In this document: positions 53,504 to 63,818 of the stretch, piece after piece | How positions within the stretch are numbered: position 1 is the stretch's first letter | Layout: each line of letters opens with the position of its first letter | Translations under genes and position numbers: made by a program | From: Flavobacterium sp. | GTDB taxonomy: Bacteria > Bacteroidota > Bacteroidia > Flavobacteriales > Flavobacteriaceae | DNA: 64,000 nt | Assembly: GCF_027531905.1 (NCBI RefSeq) | Contig: NZ_JAPZSU010000016.1 | Span: forward strand, 62,001 to 126,000 | Direction: 5' to 3' | The notes under the pieces: generated by a model | Databases searched by the model: none | The model's input: only the letters and a program-made list of their open reading frames with translations | Told to the model about the DNA's origin: nothing

Positions 53504-56059
53504 TTAAGATTTTGGATTCAAAGCACTGTCGATTCGAGCTACCAAATCCAATAAGTGGAATTTACTCAAACGATCCATTCTTGCTGCGGCCGCTTTCATT
53601 TCATTTTTCAATCCTACCAATTGTCCTCTAGCGATAGAAGGCAAATCGGTTTGGGCTAAATTTACGGTTCTTGAATTCATACCATAAGCCGCACCTACAC
53701 TGTTAGAACGTACTACTGCATTACCTGGTTTTAGCATAGCAATTACTTTATCTACATACAGTTTTTGAATGTTTCTGCGGTAAATGTCTATTTTGGCGCC
53801 ACCAGCTAATTCTGAGAAGATTCCTTTTTTCAAGTCAGTCATTAATTCATCTACAGAATAGTTTTCTGGACTACTACTTGCACTTTCCATCAAACGCACC
53901 ATTCTGTCTCCAGCCAATAAGTTAGAAAGGGTTCCGTCTTGCATTGCTTTGATGGCTTCTACACCACTTTCTGGACTAATTTTAGATAAAACGTTAGTAT
54001 CTAGTAACCATTTTGGTGTAGCAAATAATTGCGTGTTCAAGAAGGTAACCGCTTCTTTTTGGATGCTTTTTGGAACAACTTCAAATTGGTTGCCTGACAT
54101 GTCATAGGTTTTTGGTGTGTCATAAATACCACCTACGTTTTTGGTCACGTGTCCCATATAGCGTCTGAATTGTCCTGTCAAAGCATTGTACATTTCTTCT
54201 AATTCTGAATAGCTTTCTCCTTTTTCGGCACTCCAAAGGATTAAGTTAGGCAAAATGCGTTTTAAGTTTTTGATTCCGTATGCAGAAGCTTTCATAGCAT
54301 TATCTCCAATGTCTTCTGTTTGGTATCTTGGGTCATAAGGACTAGCCTCTGTTCCAAACCACAAACGACGGTTTTTGTAGGCTTCTTTGGTCATCTCGTT
54401 CAAGATGGCTTTTTCTGCTTTTTCATCTTTGGCGTCAGCAAAATAAGAATACCCCCATTTGATAGCCCATTTATCATAATCACCAATTCTTGGGAATAAG
54501 TGTTTTACGCCGTCTTCTGGCTGTGCTACGTAGTTGAAACGCGCATAATCCATAATAGAAGAAGTGTGACCATTCTTTTCTTGGAAAGCAGCATCTCTAA
54601 GTTTTTCTACTGGAGTAGCAGTACTTGCTCCCATATTGTGACGTAAACCTAAAGTATGTCCTACTTCGTGAGAAGACACAAAACGAATCAATTCGCCCAT
54701 TAGGTTGTCATCAAATTGTTTTTTTCTTGCCGCTGGGTCCACAGCAGCTGTTTGGATTAAATACCAGTTTCTCAACAAACTCATAATGTTGTGGTACCAT
54801 CCGATATGGCTTTCTAAGATTTCGCCTGTTCTTGGGTCGTGTACGTTTGGCCCATAGGCATTTTGGATATCGGCAGCAAAATAGCGCAATACGGAGAAAC
54901 GCGCATCTTCTAAGCTCATCGTTGGGTCATTCTCTGGCCAATATTCACCACGAATAGCGTTTTTCCAACCTGCTGCTTCAAAAGCTACTTGCCAGTCGTC
55001 AATCCCTTGTTTGATAAATTTTCTCCATTTGATTGGAGTGGCAGGATCGATATAGTAAACGATTGGTTTTTTCGGTTCGATCAATTCGCCTCTTTTTTGT
55101 TTGGCAGCGTCTTCAGAGTTTTTAGGTTCTAATTTCCAGCGAACGGCAAAAATTCCGGTATCCGATTTTTGAGATTCTTCTTCAAAAACATCAATTTGGT
55201 TGGCAAAGAAACCTACACGAGCATCGAAAGTTCTTTTGCGCATAGGTACTTTTGGTAACAACAACATCGAAGTATTTAATTCAATAGTCACCACGCCTGC
55301 ATCTAATGCAGCAGGTAAGTTGGTTCCGATTTTAGGTGTTGGGTTTAATGAAAGTTGCGGAGCTGTGGTAGCATAGGTTTTTACGGTTTTGATTTCAACA
55401 TTAATTGGGTAGCTGCTCATTTTTTGAATAAAAGAGCGGTCTTTTTGAAATCCTTGAATGTTGAGTAATTGTTTTTTGATAGGATCCAAAGAGAAAGTTT
55501 GTAAATCCGATTCAAATGTTGGCGTTACATCAATTACATAAGCTGTAGTTTCTTTTCCCTCTTTTTTGAAGGCTAAAATTTCATAGTTACCAATAATTGG
55601 GTCTGCTGATGAATTTTTTACAGCTTGAGCAATAGGTTTGTCCTCATCTGGAGAAGTAATTACATGCGTAATAGAGCGTAACAAGAGGTTGTTGTTCAAT
55701 CCTTTTTCCCATTTGATAACTTGACGATTTACTTCTTCACCCCCAAAAACACCGCCACCAGCTGGAGTTTTAGAATAACGGGTGATCGTCATGATTTCTT
55801 TTCCAATAAGCGTATCGTTGATTTCAAACAAAAACTTATTGTCGGACGTTTTATGAATATCAAAAAGCCCTTTTTGAGTAACAGCAGTAGAGTCGACTAC
55901 TTTGTTGTACGGTTTAGGTCCTTTTTTTTCAGGAGCCTTTTGTTCTACTTTTGGAACTTCTTTACCTGCATCCTTCTTTTTTTTGCTTTGAGCAAAAGTG
56001 CCTTCGGTACAGCAAAAAAGTAGCGCGGTACTCAGTAGCAATAGTTTAGTTTTTGACAT
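53504..56059 (-). CDS. Exported zinc metalloprotease, DUF5117/DUF5118 type
   Basis: This 851-residue protein has a signal peptide ending GTFAQ, then a Lys/Pro-rich stretch. The DUF5118/5117 region spans about 60-400 (KGLFDIHKTSDNKFLFEI, RSITHVITSP). The zinc site SSHEVGHTLGLRHNMG near 460 fits HExxHxxGxxH, and a downstream Met turn (SSIMDYARFNY) follows. Such proteins are common in Bacteroidota and act outside the inner membrane; substrates are unknown. It forms a single-gene unit. Confidence 0.88.
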   Translation of the reverse strand: MSKTKLLLLSTALLFCCTEGTFAQSKKKKDAGKEVPKVEQKAPEKKGPKPYNKVVDSTAVTQKGLFDIHKTSDNKFLFEINDTLIGKEIMTITRYSKTPAGGGVFGGEEVNRQVIKWEKGLNNNLLLRSITHVITSPDEDKPIAQAVKNSSADPIIGNYEILAFKKEGKETTAYVIDVTPTFESDLQTFSLDPIKKQLLNIQGFQKDRSFIQKMSSYPINVEIKTVKTYATTAPQLSLNPTPKIGTNLPAALDAGVVTIELNTSMLLLPKVPMRKRTFDARVGFFANQIDVFEEESQKSDTGIFAVRWKLEPKNSEDAAKQKRGELIEPKKPIVYYIDPATPIKWRKFIKQGIDDWQVAFEAAGWKNAIRGEYWPENDPTMSLEDARFSVLRYFAADIQNAYGPNVHDPRTGEILESHIGWYHNIMSLLRNWYLIQTAAVDPAARKKQFDDNLMGELIRFVSSHEVGHTLGLRHNMGASTATPVEKLRDAAFQEKNGHTSSIMDYARFNYVAQPEDGVKHLFPRIGDYDKWAIKWGYSYFADAKDEKAEKAILNEMTKEAYKNRRLWFGTEASPYDPRYQTEDIGDNAMKASAYGIKNLKRILPNLILWSAEKGESYSELEEMYNALTGQFRRYMGHVTKNVGGIYDTPKTYDMSGNQFEVVPKSIQKEAVTFLNTQLFATPKWLLDTNVLSKISPESGVEAIKAMQDGTLSNLLAGDRMVRLMESASSSPENYSVDELMTDLKKGIFSELAGGAKIDIYRRNIQKLYVDKVIAMLKPGNAVVRSNSVGAAYGMNSRTVNLAQTDLPSIARGQLVGLKNEMKAAAARMDRLSKFHLLDLVARIDSALNPKS

Positions 56060-56390
56060 GTTGAATTGAATTTTTTAGTGGTAATAGATTGATATTGCAT
56101 TTTTGAAAAATCTATAATTAAATAGTTTTCTAGCTTCAAACGTATTAAAAAAAAACAAAAAAAGCGCGTTTTTGTAAGTTAAAATTTAAAAATTAACAAT
56201 TATTTTCGACAGCTACAGGTTGGTGAAAAAACATGATTTTTCTCATAAGCTATCCTCTTTTTTTAATTTATTTTTGCCAAAAAAATAAGAAGTAAAGGGG
56301 CGATCAATTTTGAATTTGTAGGAGGTAAATCTCTTGATCTCAAATAAATATTAATTTATTTTTCGTAATATTACTATATAAATACCATTC
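56060..56390. other. Divergent intergenic region metalloprotease/corA
   Basis: 330 AT-rich bases. TATTTTTG at 56269-56276 could be a -7 box for corA, leaving a leader of about 115 bases. No Mg riboswitch fold was recognised. Confidence 0.4.
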
Positions 56391-57461
56391 ATGAGAAAAA
56401 TAAAGTACCGCAAAGGAAGAAAAGTTCAGCCAAACGGACTAGAATATACAGGAATTCATAAAAACAAAGAGTCTGAAATGCAACTCTTTGTTTATGATTC
56501 GGTTGGATTTTCTGAATATGTAGATTTTGAAATAAATGATTTGAACAGATTAGTAGATTTTACTAAAAACAATTGGTTGAATATTCATGGATTGAACAAT
56601 CTAGAATTGATTAAAGCGATAGGTTCTCATTTTTCTATTGATAATTATGTATTATCTGATGTGTTGAATACTTCTCGACGCACTAAACTAGAAGAAACAC
56701 ACGATCGTTTGTTTTTTAATATTAAATCGATATTGCCAACCGAGCATTCAGACAACTTAAGCGTAGAGCAAATTAGTTTTTTGCTAAGAGATGGGTTGTT
56801 GATTTCTTTTCAAGAAAAACGATCGGACTTCTTTTCCCATATTAGAGATCGCATTCGACAGAATTCGGTTATTTTGCGAACCAAAAAAAACGATTATCTT
56901 TTGTACACCTTACTCGATGCTGTAATGGAAAATTTCTACATCACCATCGAGAATGAAGAAGATCGTTTGGAAGAGATTATGATTTTATCCAAAACTAGTT
57001 CGAATCCCATAATTTTGGAACAAATCGAAAAACATAGGGATAATTTTAATTTTTTAAAACGAGCCATTTTGCCACTTCGCGATTCATTGTATGATATAAA
57101 AACTATAAAAGAAGATAATACTTTTAATGTAATTCAATCAGATAGTTTTGTGTTTTTTGCTCGTTTACACCAAAAAACATTAGAACTTTTAGAGCAAATT
57201 GATTCGGATATGGGGTTATTAGAAAGTGCTTCTAATTTCTTCTTTACGACGCAATCCCACAAAATGAATGAGATTATGAAAACGCTAACTATAGTGTCGG
57301 CCATTTTTATACCACTGACCTTTATAGTAGGCGTTTATGGGATGAATTTTGATAACATACCTGAATTACATTATCAAAATGGTTATTTCTATGTGCTATT
57401 ATTGATGTTAGCGATAGGAATTGCGATGGTCGTTTACTTTAAGAAAAGGCGTTGGTTTTAG
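56391..57461 (+). CDS. corA: CorA-family magnesium transporter
   Basis: This 356-residue protein has a large N-terminal cytoplasmic domain rich in long helices. Two membrane helices follow at about 297-315 and 328-347. The signature YGMNFDNIP (GMN near 317) forms the selectivity loop, and the C-terminus is basic (KKRRWF). It transports Mg2+ or Co2+ as a pentamer. It ends 47 bases before pta. Confidence 0.92.
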   Translation: MRKIKYRKGRKVQPNGLEYTGIHKNKESEMQLFVYDSVGFSEYVDFEINDLNRLVDFTKNNWLNIHGLNNLELIKAIGSHFSIDNYVLSDVLNTSRRTKLEETHDRLFFNIKSILPTEHSDNLSVEQISFLLRDGLLISFQEKRSDFFSHIRDRIRQNSVILRTKKNDYLLYTLLDAVMENFYITIENEEDRLEEIMILSKTSSNPIILEQIEKHRDNFNFLKRAILPLRDSLYDIKTIKEDNTFNVIQSDSFVFFARLHQKTLELLEQIDSDMGLLESASNFFFTTQSHKMNEIMKTLTIVSAIFIPLTFIVGVYGMNFDNIPELHYQNGYFYVLLLMLAIGIAMVVYFKKRRWF

Positions 57462-57508
57462 AATTTATAGAAAAATATAAAATAAGAAAATGATTAAAAG
57501 TAATTACA

Positions 57509-59602
57509 ATGAATAAAGCAATATACATAGCCACTAGTGAGCAAAATTGTGGTAAGTCGATTATCAGTTTAGGATTAATGCAGTTGTTAATAGGTAAAAC
57601 TGCAAAAGTAGGATATTTTAGACCCATTATTGAGGATTTTCAAGAAGGACAATTTGATAATCATATCGAAACCGTAATTTCTCATTTTGGATTGGATATG
57701 AAATTCGAGGAGGCCTATGCTTTTACCAAGAGCAAATTAATCAAGAAAAAGAACAAAGGAAAGATTGGGGAAGTGCTGGATGTAATCATCGAAAAATTCA
57801 AGCTTTTAGAAGAAAAGTTCGATTTTGTTTTGGTGGAAGGCACCAGTTTTATTGGAGAAGGAACAGCTATAGAAATGGGAATTAATGTTCTTATCGCAAA
57901 AAATTTAGGAATCCCAACCATAATTATAGGTTCCGGAATTGGTAAAACACTCGACGAATTGGTAGACAGTTTGTATTTGGCTTATGATACTTTCAAGGTA
58001 AAAGACGTTGAAGTGATTTCGGTAATTGCTAATAAAGTACAGCCCGAAAACATAGAGTTGGTAACGAATGATTTGAAAAAGAATTTACCAAGTTCGGTGC
58101 TCATCAATACCATTCCATTAATTTCTAGTTTGAACAACCCAACGGTGCAAGAGATTGTAAACGAAATTGGAGCCAAGGTGTTATTTGGTCACGAATATTT
58201 AAACAATCAAACCGGAAGCTACAGTATCGGTGCGATGCAATTGCATAATTATTTGTTGCATCTCAAAGAAAACGCTTTGATTATAACTCCTGGAGACCGA
58301 GCAGATATCATTTTAGGGGCGTTACAAGCCAATGAATCGGCTAATTATCCTTCGGTTTCGGGCATTGTTTTGACAGGAAATATTATGCCTGAAGTAAGTA
58401 TTTTGAAATTGATTGAAGGACTTTCATCTGTGGTACCAATTTTAACCGTTGAGGCTGGGACTTATAATATTTCGAATCAAATAGGTGCGATTAAGTCGAA
58501 GATCTATGCTAATAATACACAGAAGATCGAAACTTCGATTGCTACTTTTGAAAAATATGTAGATATCGATGCTTTGGCAGAAAAGTTTACCACTTTTGAA
58601 TCAGATGGAATTACCCCAAAAATGTTCCAATACAATTTGGTAAAACGAGCTAAAAAACACCGCAAACATATCGTGTTGCCAGAAGGTAATGATGACCGAA
58701 TTTTGATAGCGGCTTCGCGTTTGCAGCTAATTGATGTGGTCGATATTACCATCATTGGAAATAAAAAACAAATAGAAAGCAAAGTGCTAGAACTTGGTTT
58801 AGACTTTGATTTTGATAAAGTTGCTATTGTAAATCCAAAAGAATCAGAGCATTATGAGGATTATGTAAACACGTATTTTGAACTGAGAAAAGCCAAAAAT
58901 GTTTCGATTACAATGGCAAGGGATTTAATGGAAGATGTGTCATATTTTGGAACGATGATGGTGTACAAGGGACATGCTGACGGAATGGTTTCGGGAGCGG
59001 CACATACTACGCAACACACTATTTTGCCAGCGCTTCAATTTATCAAAACTAAACCTAACTCATCTGTGGTTTCGTCTGTGTTTTTTATGTGTTTAGAAGA
59101 TAGAGTTTCGGTGTTTGGAGATTGCGCGATTAATCCGAATCCAACCGCAGAACAATTAGCAGAAATCGCGATTTCATCTGCGGATTCGAGTTTGGCATTT
59201 GGTATAGACCCTAAAGTGGCAATGTTGTCGTATTCTTCTGGAACTTCTGGTAAAGGGGATGAAGTGGAGAAAGTAAGAGCCGCTACCGAAATTGTAAAAG
59301 CCAAACGTCCTGATATTAAAATTGAAGGACCAATTCAGTATGACGCTGCGGTAGATATGAGTGTGGGTAAAAGCAAAATGCCAGATTCACAAGTTGCAGG
59401 ACAAGCCAGTGTCTTGATTTTCCCAGATTTGAATACAGGGAATAACACCTATAAAGCGGTTCAAAGAGAAACTGGCGCCTTAGCGATTGGTCCAATGTTA
59501 CAAGGATTGAACAAACCGGTGAACGATTTGAGTAGAGGTTGTACGGTAGATGATATCATCAATACGGTGGTAATTACAGCCATACAAGCACAAGGATTGT
59601 AA
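57509..59602 (+). CDS. pta: Phosphate acetyltransferase (long form)
   Basis: This 697-residue enzyme converts acetyl-CoA and phosphate to acetyl phosphate. It has the long domain set: an N-terminal BioD-like P-loop domain (ATSEQNCGKSIISLGL), a DRTGG domain (about 210-320), and the PTA_PTB catalytic domain from about 370. Catalytic-domain parts are HIVLPEGNDDRILIA, VSGAAHTTQHTILPALQ and MLSYSSGTSGKGDE. It is followed by ackA, 223 bases away, with a repeat in between. Confidence 0.94.
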   Translation: MNKAIYIATSEQNCGKSIISLGLMQLLIGKTAKVGYFRPIIEDFQEGQFDNHIETVISHFGLDMKFEEAYAFTKSKLIKKKNKGKIGEVLDVIIEKFKLLEEKFDFVLVEGTSFIGEGTAIEMGINVLIAKNLGIPTIIIGSGIGKTLDELVDSLYLAYDTFKVKDVEVISVIANKVQPENIELVTNDLKKNLPSSVLINTIPLISSLNNPTVQEIVNEIGAKVLFGHEYLNNQTGSYSIGAMQLHNYLLHLKENALIITPGDRADIILGALQANESANYPSVSGIVLTGNIMPEVSILKLIEGLSSVVPILTVEAGTYNISNQIGAIKSKIYANNTQKIETSIATFEKYVDIDALAEKFTTFESDGITPKMFQYNLVKRAKKHRKHIVLPEGNDDRILIAASRLQLIDVVDITIIGNKKQIESKVLELGLDFDFDKVAIVNPKESEHYEDYVNTYFELRKAKNVSITMARDLMEDVSYFGTMMVYKGHADGMVSGAAHTTQHTILPALQFIKTKPNSSVVSSVFFMCLEDRVSVFGDCAINPNPTAEQLAEIAISSADSSLAFGIDPKVAMLSYSSGTSGKGDEVEKVRAATEIVKAKRPDIKIEGPIQYDAAVDMSVGKSKMPDSQVAGQASVLIFPDLNTGNNTYKAVQRETGALAIGPMLQGLNKPVNDLSRGCTVDDIINTVVITAIQAQGL

Positions 59603-59624
59603 TTGCATACCAAAAGGTAAGTTG

Positions 59625-59720
59625 TTGCCTTTTAGCCCCGGTAGGAATGAAAATCCTTTTGCCCCGATTTTTTAGGGGTAAAAGATTACTTCGTCAGTTC
59701 GCTATCGCTCGGGTGTAATG
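59625..59720. repeat. Dispersed intergenic repeat copy 3 (reverse orientation)
   Basis: TAGCCCCGGTAGGAATGA and ATCCTTTTGCCCC, then GGGGTAAAAGATTA and AGTTCGCTATCGCTCGGG, match the reverse complement of copy 1. The centre can fold as a hairpin. It lies between pta and ackA. Confidence 0.55.
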
Positions 59721-59825
59721 GATGACGGGACTTTGACCACAAGAAAGCGTATTTTTGCCGCTTCAAAAAATGAAATAAATAGGCTTAGTGGTAAGACAAA
59801 CAAAATAGTAAAATTGTATATATAT

Positions 59826-61022
59826 ATGAAAATTGTAATTATAAATTCAGGAAGTTCATCGATAAAGTATCAATTGATTGAAATGCCAGAACAAAAGGTA
59901 ATTTGTAGTGGAATGATTGATCGAATTGGGTTGGATACTTCTAATTTGACCTATACCACAGCGACGAATAAAATTGTGGAGTCGTTGCCTATTGCGAACC
60001 ATAAAATAGGATTGCAAAAAATTGCGCAGTTGTTGATGGATGAAAAAGTTGGGGTGATTCAGTCTACTTCAGAAATTAAAGCGGTAGGACACAGGGTGGT
60101 GCACGGAGGAAGTTCTTTTTCGAATACGGTTGAAATTACAACCGAAGTTAAGGATCAAATTCGTCAGCTTTTTGAATTGGCTCCGTTGCATAATCCCGCG
60201 AATTTAGAAGGGATTATTGTGGCAGAACAAATTTTTGAATCGGCCAAACAAGTGGCGGTTTTTGATACGGCTTTCCATCAAACAATGCCAGTTGAAGCCT
60301 ACAAATATGCCATTCCAAATTATTTATTGTCCGAAAATAAAATACGTGCTTACGGATTTCACGGTACTAGCCACAAGTATGTTTCGGAAAAAGCCATTCA
60401 GTATTTAACACAAAAAGCCAACCATAAAGCAGATAAAATTGTTACCATTCATTTAGGAAATGGATGTAGCATGACGGCTATCAAAGGCGGAAAAAGTTTA
60501 GACCACACGCTTGGTTTTGGACCGATGAACGGATTGATTATGGGAACTCGTAGCGGTGATGTGGATCCATCGGTGATTTTTTATATGGTAAAATCGTTGG
60601 GCTACTCTACAGATGAAGTGAATGCTTTGCTGCAAAAACAAAGCGGAATGTTAGGCCTAACAGGCTACAGCGATTTGAGAGATATAGAAAGTAATGCTGA
60701 AGCGGGTAATAAGGAATGTCAATTGGCTCTAGCCATGAATGCGTACCGAATTAAAAAATTCATTGGTTCGTATGCCGCTGTGTTGAATGGTTTGGATGCT
60801 ATTGTTTTTACGGCCGGAATTGGGGAGAATTCGGATTATATTCGTCGATTAGTATGTGCTGATATGGAATATTTTGGTCTTGAATTGGATCAAGAAAAAA
60901 ACAGCATCCGCTCTAAAGAAATCAGAGAAATAAATACGCCAAGTGCTAAAACAAAAATATTGGTGGTTCCAACCAATGAGGAGGTAGAAATTGCCAATCA
61001 AGTGTATGATTTACTAAGCTAA
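59826..61022 (+). CDS. ackA: Acetate kinase
   Basis: This 398-residue ASKHA-fold kinase makes ATP from acetyl phosphate and ADP. Motifs are VIINSGSSSIKYQLI at the start, GHRVVHGGSSF, VFDTAFHQTMP, YGFHGTSHKYVSEKA, HLGNGCSMTA and VFTAGIGENSDYIR. The ATG at 59826 gives the normal N-terminus; an ATG at 59718 would add 36 residues of unrelated sequence from the repeat. With pta it forms the acetate overflow/ATP pathway. Confidence 0.94.
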   Translation: MKIVIINSGSSSIKYQLIEMPEQKVICSGMIDRIGLDTSNLTYTTATNKIVESLPIANHKIGLQKIAQLLMDEKVGVIQSTSEIKAVGHRVVHGGSSFSNTVEITTEVKDQIRQLFELAPLHNPANLEGIIVAEQIFESAKQVAVFDTAFHQTMPVEAYKYAIPNYLLSENKIRAYGFHGTSHKYVSEKAIQYLTQKANHKADKIVTIHLGNGCSMTAIKGGKSLDHTLGFGPMNGLIMGTRSGDVDPSVIFYMVKSLGYSTDEVNALLQKQSGMLGLTGYSDLRDIESNAEAGNKECQLALAMNAYRIKKFIGSYAAVLNGLDAIVFTAGIGENSDYIRRLVCADMEYFGLELDQEKNSIRSKEIREINTPSAKTKILVVPTNEEVEIANQVYDLLS

Positions 61023-61063
61023 ATTATCTCAAATATGTAAGATACTTTTTTAATTTTAAAAAG

Positions 61064-61071
61064 TATATTTG
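61064..61071 (+). promoter_or_regulatory. Probable -7 box of the porin gene
   Basis: TATATTTG matches the Bacteroidota consensus. It lies 48 bases before the favoured TTG start at 61119. Confidence 0.5.
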
Positions 61072-61118
61072 CGCTCTTACTGTAAGAACTGTTGTTTATT
61101 TATTTAAAAAAAAATCCA

Positions 61119-62342
61119 TTGAAATCATTTTTTTCATTTTTTATTTTGTTGACATGTATTACCGCTTTTAGTCAAGAAACTCCAAAGAAACCAAAAGGAG
61201 ATAATGACTTAAAGTTATCAACGCTTCCTTATTATAGTTTCGGAAAAGGGATTGGTATGACGTCGCCTGATAGTTTGTATCAATTGAATATTAGATTTAG
61301 AATGCAAAATCGGGTGAGTTTTATGGATAATGAGGACGGCATAAGTGGGTATGATGCGCAAATAAAAAGATTGCGTTTGCGATTAGATGGGTATGTGGGT
61401 TCTCCGAAGATTTTGTATGCTATTCAATTGTCGTTTGCACCTGGTGATGTCGGAGAGATTGTCGAGGGAGAAAATTTGAATGTTATTAGAGATGCGGTTT
61501 TAATTTATAGACCCAATAAAAATTGGAATTTCAGTTTTGGACAGACCAAATTACCAGGCAATAGACAACGTGTGAATTCATCAGGAGCTTTGCAGCTAAC
61601 GGATAGAACCATCAATAATGCCAAGTTTACTTTAGATCGTGATTTTGGGTTTCAAATTCATAACATTCATGAGCATGAAAATAAGTTTTCTTATAATTTA
61701 AAAGGAGCCATTAGCACAGGAGAAGGTAGAAATGTAACCAATAAAGTAGATCAAGGCGTGGCATTTACTGGTAAAGTAGAATTGTTTCCTTTTGGGTCAT
61801 TTTCTAAAGACGGAACTACTTTTGAAGGCGATATTTTAAGAGAAAAGAAACCAAAATTGCTGTTGTCTGGAGCGTATCAGCACAATAAGAATGCGCAAAG
61901 AACACAAGGACAATTAGGTAATGATTTGTATGAAAAAAGAACAATGAACTCAATTCTACTTGATATGATGTTTAAGTACAACGGCTGGGCAGCAATGAGT
62001 AGTTATATGTCAAGGTCAACACCAGAAAATGCGATTACTTACAATCCAAAAGATTTAACCCAAAAACGATATGTATTTGTAGGGCACGGTTTCGATTATC
62101 AATTGAGTTATTGTTTCCCGACTAATTATGAAATTATCGGAAGGTATTCTACTCAAAAGGTAGGTGACGACATCAAACAATTAACTCCAAATACAAAAGA
62201 GGTGAGCTTAGGTGTTACCAAGTATTTTTGGCAGCATACCTTTAAATTGCAAGGTGAAATCAATTATGATACCTTGAAGTATTATGATGGAACCTCTAAA
62301 AATAATTGGTACGTTCGTTTTCAGGTAGAAATTGGGATTTAA
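61119..62342 (+). CDS. Phosphate-selective porin O/P-type outer membrane protein
   Basis: This 407-residue beta barrel has a signal peptide (KSFFSFFILLTCITAFSQ). The OprO/OprP-like region starts DSLYQLNIRFRMQNRV and contains QIKRLRLRLDGYVGSP, SFGQTKLPGNRQRVNSSG and DRDFGFQIH. It ends YVRFQVEIGI, which fits an outer-membrane C-terminal strand. No ATG fits the reading frame near the N-terminus; TTG at 61119 (MKSFF) or at 61092 is the likely start. Confidence 0.8.
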   Translation: MKSFFSFFILLTCITAFSQETPKKPKGDNDLKLSTLPYYSFGKGIGMTSPDSLYQLNIRFRMQNRVSFMDNEDGISGYDAQIKRLRLRLDGYVGSPKILYAIQLSFAPGDVGEIVEGENLNVIRDAVLIYRPNKNWNFSFGQTKLPGNRQRVNSSGALQLTDRTINNAKFTLDRDFGFQIHNIHEHENKFSYNLKGAISTGEGRNVTNKVDQGVAFTGKVELFPFGSFSKDGTTFEGDILREKKPKLLLSGAYQHNKNAQRTQGQLGNDLYEKRTMNSILLDMMFKYNGWAAMSSYMSRSTPENAITYNPKDLTQKRYVFVGHGFDYQLSYCFPTNYEIIGRYSTQKVGDDIKQLTPNTKEVSLGVTKYFWQHTFKLQGEINYDTLKYYDGTSKNNWYVRFQVEIGI

Positions 62343-62419
62343 TTGTAGCTGGCTAACTTTGAATTGAATACTAAATTATTTTATAAAAATATAAATTCTA
62401 CAATCCTATTCGTTAGATA

Positions 62420-62449
62420 AAAAAAGCTTCTGAATTCAGAAGCTTTTTT
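62420..62449 (+). terminator. Terminator of the porin gene
   Basis: A perfect 30-base palindrome centred on AGCTTCTGAATTCAGAAGCT, with A and T runs at the ends. Confidence 0.85.
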
Positions 62450-62550
62450 GTTAAAAACCTATTAAATTTGAGGATAAAATCACTATTTTGAAAAAAGTAC
62501 TTTTCCTTATATGATATCGTATTGCTTCTTGATTGATGACGATATATACG

Positions 62551-62670
62551 TGGCTACCGTAGAAAAGGAATATTCAAATTTAAGTAAGCGATTTCCAAAT
62601 TTAACTCCAAAGGATATCAGACTCCGTACAAAATTCAATTAAATACTTGCTAAAAAATCGACAAGAATCA
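62551..62670 (+). pseudogene. Remnant of a LuxR-type HTH regulator C-terminus
   Basis: The plus strand reads EKEYSNLSKRFPNLTPKDIR, the lead-in to the LuxR-like HTH of flavobacterial TPR regulators (FxxRFPxLTxxDIRLC). A stop follows at 62639-62641, and a shifted frame gives NTC, like the NLxxKEI part. Only a scrap is left, so the gene is dead. Confidence 0.4.
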
Positions 62671-63818
62671 TTAATTGCAACAATTTATTGCAATGCTTTT
62701 CTATTAATTTGGGAAGAGTGAATATGTATAACGCAGGTATCGCCTTAGAAATCTACTATAACTAAATTACTTCACTATTTTTTGTGCTATTATTTTTTAG
62801 TTCAAGTACAATCTTCGATGTCTACTTCAAAACCAAGATCTTTTTTCACGAGTTAGTATTTTAGTAGGAGTTCAAGTTACGCTTTGCTTGGCTCTCCTAT
62901 TTTTAAATTCAAAATACAGACTATTACATCTCCAAAACAGTCCGTGAGCTCCGTATTTTATTGAACAACTCATTTTCGCAACGAAGTCTAATGTAAATTC
63001 TAGGTTTAAGGTATAAGGTATAAGCAAAGTTAGTGGTTGGTGACTTAGAACTGAAACCATCTTGGCTACTACAAATTCCTTTTAAAATCATTGCAGGAAC
63101 TCTTCAAAGATAATTATTTTGATTTGCTTCAAAGTTTGTAATTAGAAGCGATTCATTTACCAAACCTAATTCCGTTTTTTGGAATTTCTTCCAAAAAAAA
63201 GAACTGTGTTGAGCTTTACGGTAACAACATTTCTAAATTAGATAAAAAAAATGTTAAGAATTGTAATTCTAAAAACAACCTCATTTGCCAATATAATTTC
63301 TTTGTTTTGCTAGTGTTTGCATAGCACGTATATCTTCACTCCCTCGCTTACGATTTTTAAAAATCACACTAAATTTTAGATGTACAATTTTGGTTTGGCT
63401 TACTGTTTTTCTAAGTGGTCTGTTTTTTGACAATTAGAGTATAGAAAATGACCAAATGTATTTTCATTCTTGCTTTCAAAGAGAAAAGTTTAAACACTGG
63501 ATCTAAAGCATTAGTGATTTTTGAAGAAATAAAATGCATATTCTGGATTAGAAATGTTTTTTGCCTTTGAAGATATATTATGATCATTCTGTTTACAAGA
63601 TGCTTGTGTTATGAGGAAAAAGGTTTCAACGATTATATTCTCAAATTTTTGTTCATCAATAGTATAAAAACACATCCTATTTTGTAGGTAATCTTATTTA
63701 TCTGTAGCCATTAGATTATAATATTTAATATGTTGCCTTTGTAAATAAAGAGACTTATTGTCTGGATGGAAATTTAAATTTTTAAATGATATGTGCATGT
63801 TCAATATTTTAATTACTA

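Larger units (their letters stand above)
62343..63818. other. Eroded gene-poor region at the right end
   Basis: About 1.5 kb without an intact gene. It contains the porin terminator, a LuxR-type C-terminal remnant near 62550-62640, and scattered short open stretches with stops. No RNA gene or CRISPR array was seen. Confidence 0.5.

Noticed and set aside
62872..63060. 62-residue open frame in the eroded region
   Set aside because: No start context, no domain and no neighbours; likely chance or a gene scrap.
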